A stretch of 6,401 nt of DNA. Source: Actinobacteria bacterium ATB1. GTDB taxonomy: Bacteria > Actinomycetota > Acidimicrobiia > UBA2766. The DNA lies in the NCBI GenBank assembly GCA_021404985.1, contig QWHP01000431.1:1-6401 (forward strand), in the 5' to 3' direction. Both the position numbers and the translations under genes were made by a program. Positions 6,282 through 6,401 of the stretch are shown here, one piece after another (position 1 is the first letter of the stretch; every line of letters starts with the position of its first letter). The notes beneath the pieces are model-generated. The model was not told the DNA's origin. It worked only from the letters and a program-made list of their open reading frames with translations, and ran no database searches.

Positions 6282-6401
6282 ATGCGCCTCCTGATCGCAC
6301 GTTGTGAGGTCGTCTACGAGGGTCGCCTCGGTGCCCACCTCCCCCCGGCCGTCCGCCTCATCCTCGTCAAGGCGGACGGAAGCGTCGCCGTCCACAGTGA
6401 C
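6282..6401 (+). CDS. nucS: Endonuclease NucS (EndoMS), 5' end only
   Basis: The first 40 codons of a gene running off the right edge. The start MRLLIARCEVVYEGRLGAHL and the following LILVKADGSVAVHSD closely match the N-terminal domain of actinobacterial and archaeal NucS/EndoMS, whose members begin MRLVIARC and carry the KADGSVSVHAD stretch. NucS cuts both strands at mismatched bases and is the core of mutation avoidance in actinobacteria that lack MutS/MutL. The nuclease domain lies beyond the window. A GTG immediately before the ATG (6279) is a possible alternative start, but family members begin at MRL. It is divergent from the acyl-CoA dehydrogenase, with 82 nt between the two start codons. 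Confidence 0.94.
   Translation, partial: MRLLIARCEVVYEGRLGAHLPPAVRLILVKADGSVAVHSD

Noticed and set aside
1..6401. tRNA, rRNA, CRISPR array, transposase or phage genes
   Set aside because: No repeat-spacer pattern, tRNA-like fold, inverted-repeat-bounded element or mobile-element protein is seen on either strand.

Overview
This 6.4 kb, GC-rich window looks like the chromosome of a high-GC actinobacterium. The clearest sign is the start of nucS (non-canonical mismatch endonuclease) at the right edge. An F420-type luciferase-like oxidoreductase at the left edge and an acyl-CoA dehydrogenase/thiolase-like pair between them fit the same group. An acidimicrobial or related environmental lineage is plausible but cannot be proven from the sequence alone. 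I see no RNA gene, insertion sequence, CRISPR array or phage gene.

Left half, plus strand (2-2739): the 3' end of an LLM-class oxidoreductase, a CzcD-like cation diffusion facilitator and an MFS transporter with an unusual N-terminal soluble extension. Each junction has only 4 nt between stop and start, so the three are probably co-transcribed. The MFS gene meets the next gene tail to tail, with one base between the stop codons.

Right half, minus strand (6199 down to 2741): an acyl-CoA dehydrogenase, the remains of a TetR-family regulator, and a DUF35-thiolase-like fusion. Together they resemble a small module for CoA-linked side-chain breakdown of a lipid or steroid-like substrate. The dehydrogenase would desaturate the acyl-CoA, and the DUF35/thiolase-like protein would act later on a CoA thioester by retro-aldol or thiolytic cleavage. 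A near-palindrome just upstream of the dehydrogenase is a plausible operator for the TetR protein.

Two lesions in this module stand out. The TetR gene has lost its whole helix-turn-helix segment and is frameshifted at the join. The DUF35-thiolase protein lacks an estimated 28 or so residues near its C-terminus, including the conserved glycine-rich loop, while the final strand is kept in frame. Either this locus is decaying or the assembly has two small collapses. I found no strong candidate for a wholly new system; the two lesions, the operator and a likely leaderless nucS are the points most worth checking.
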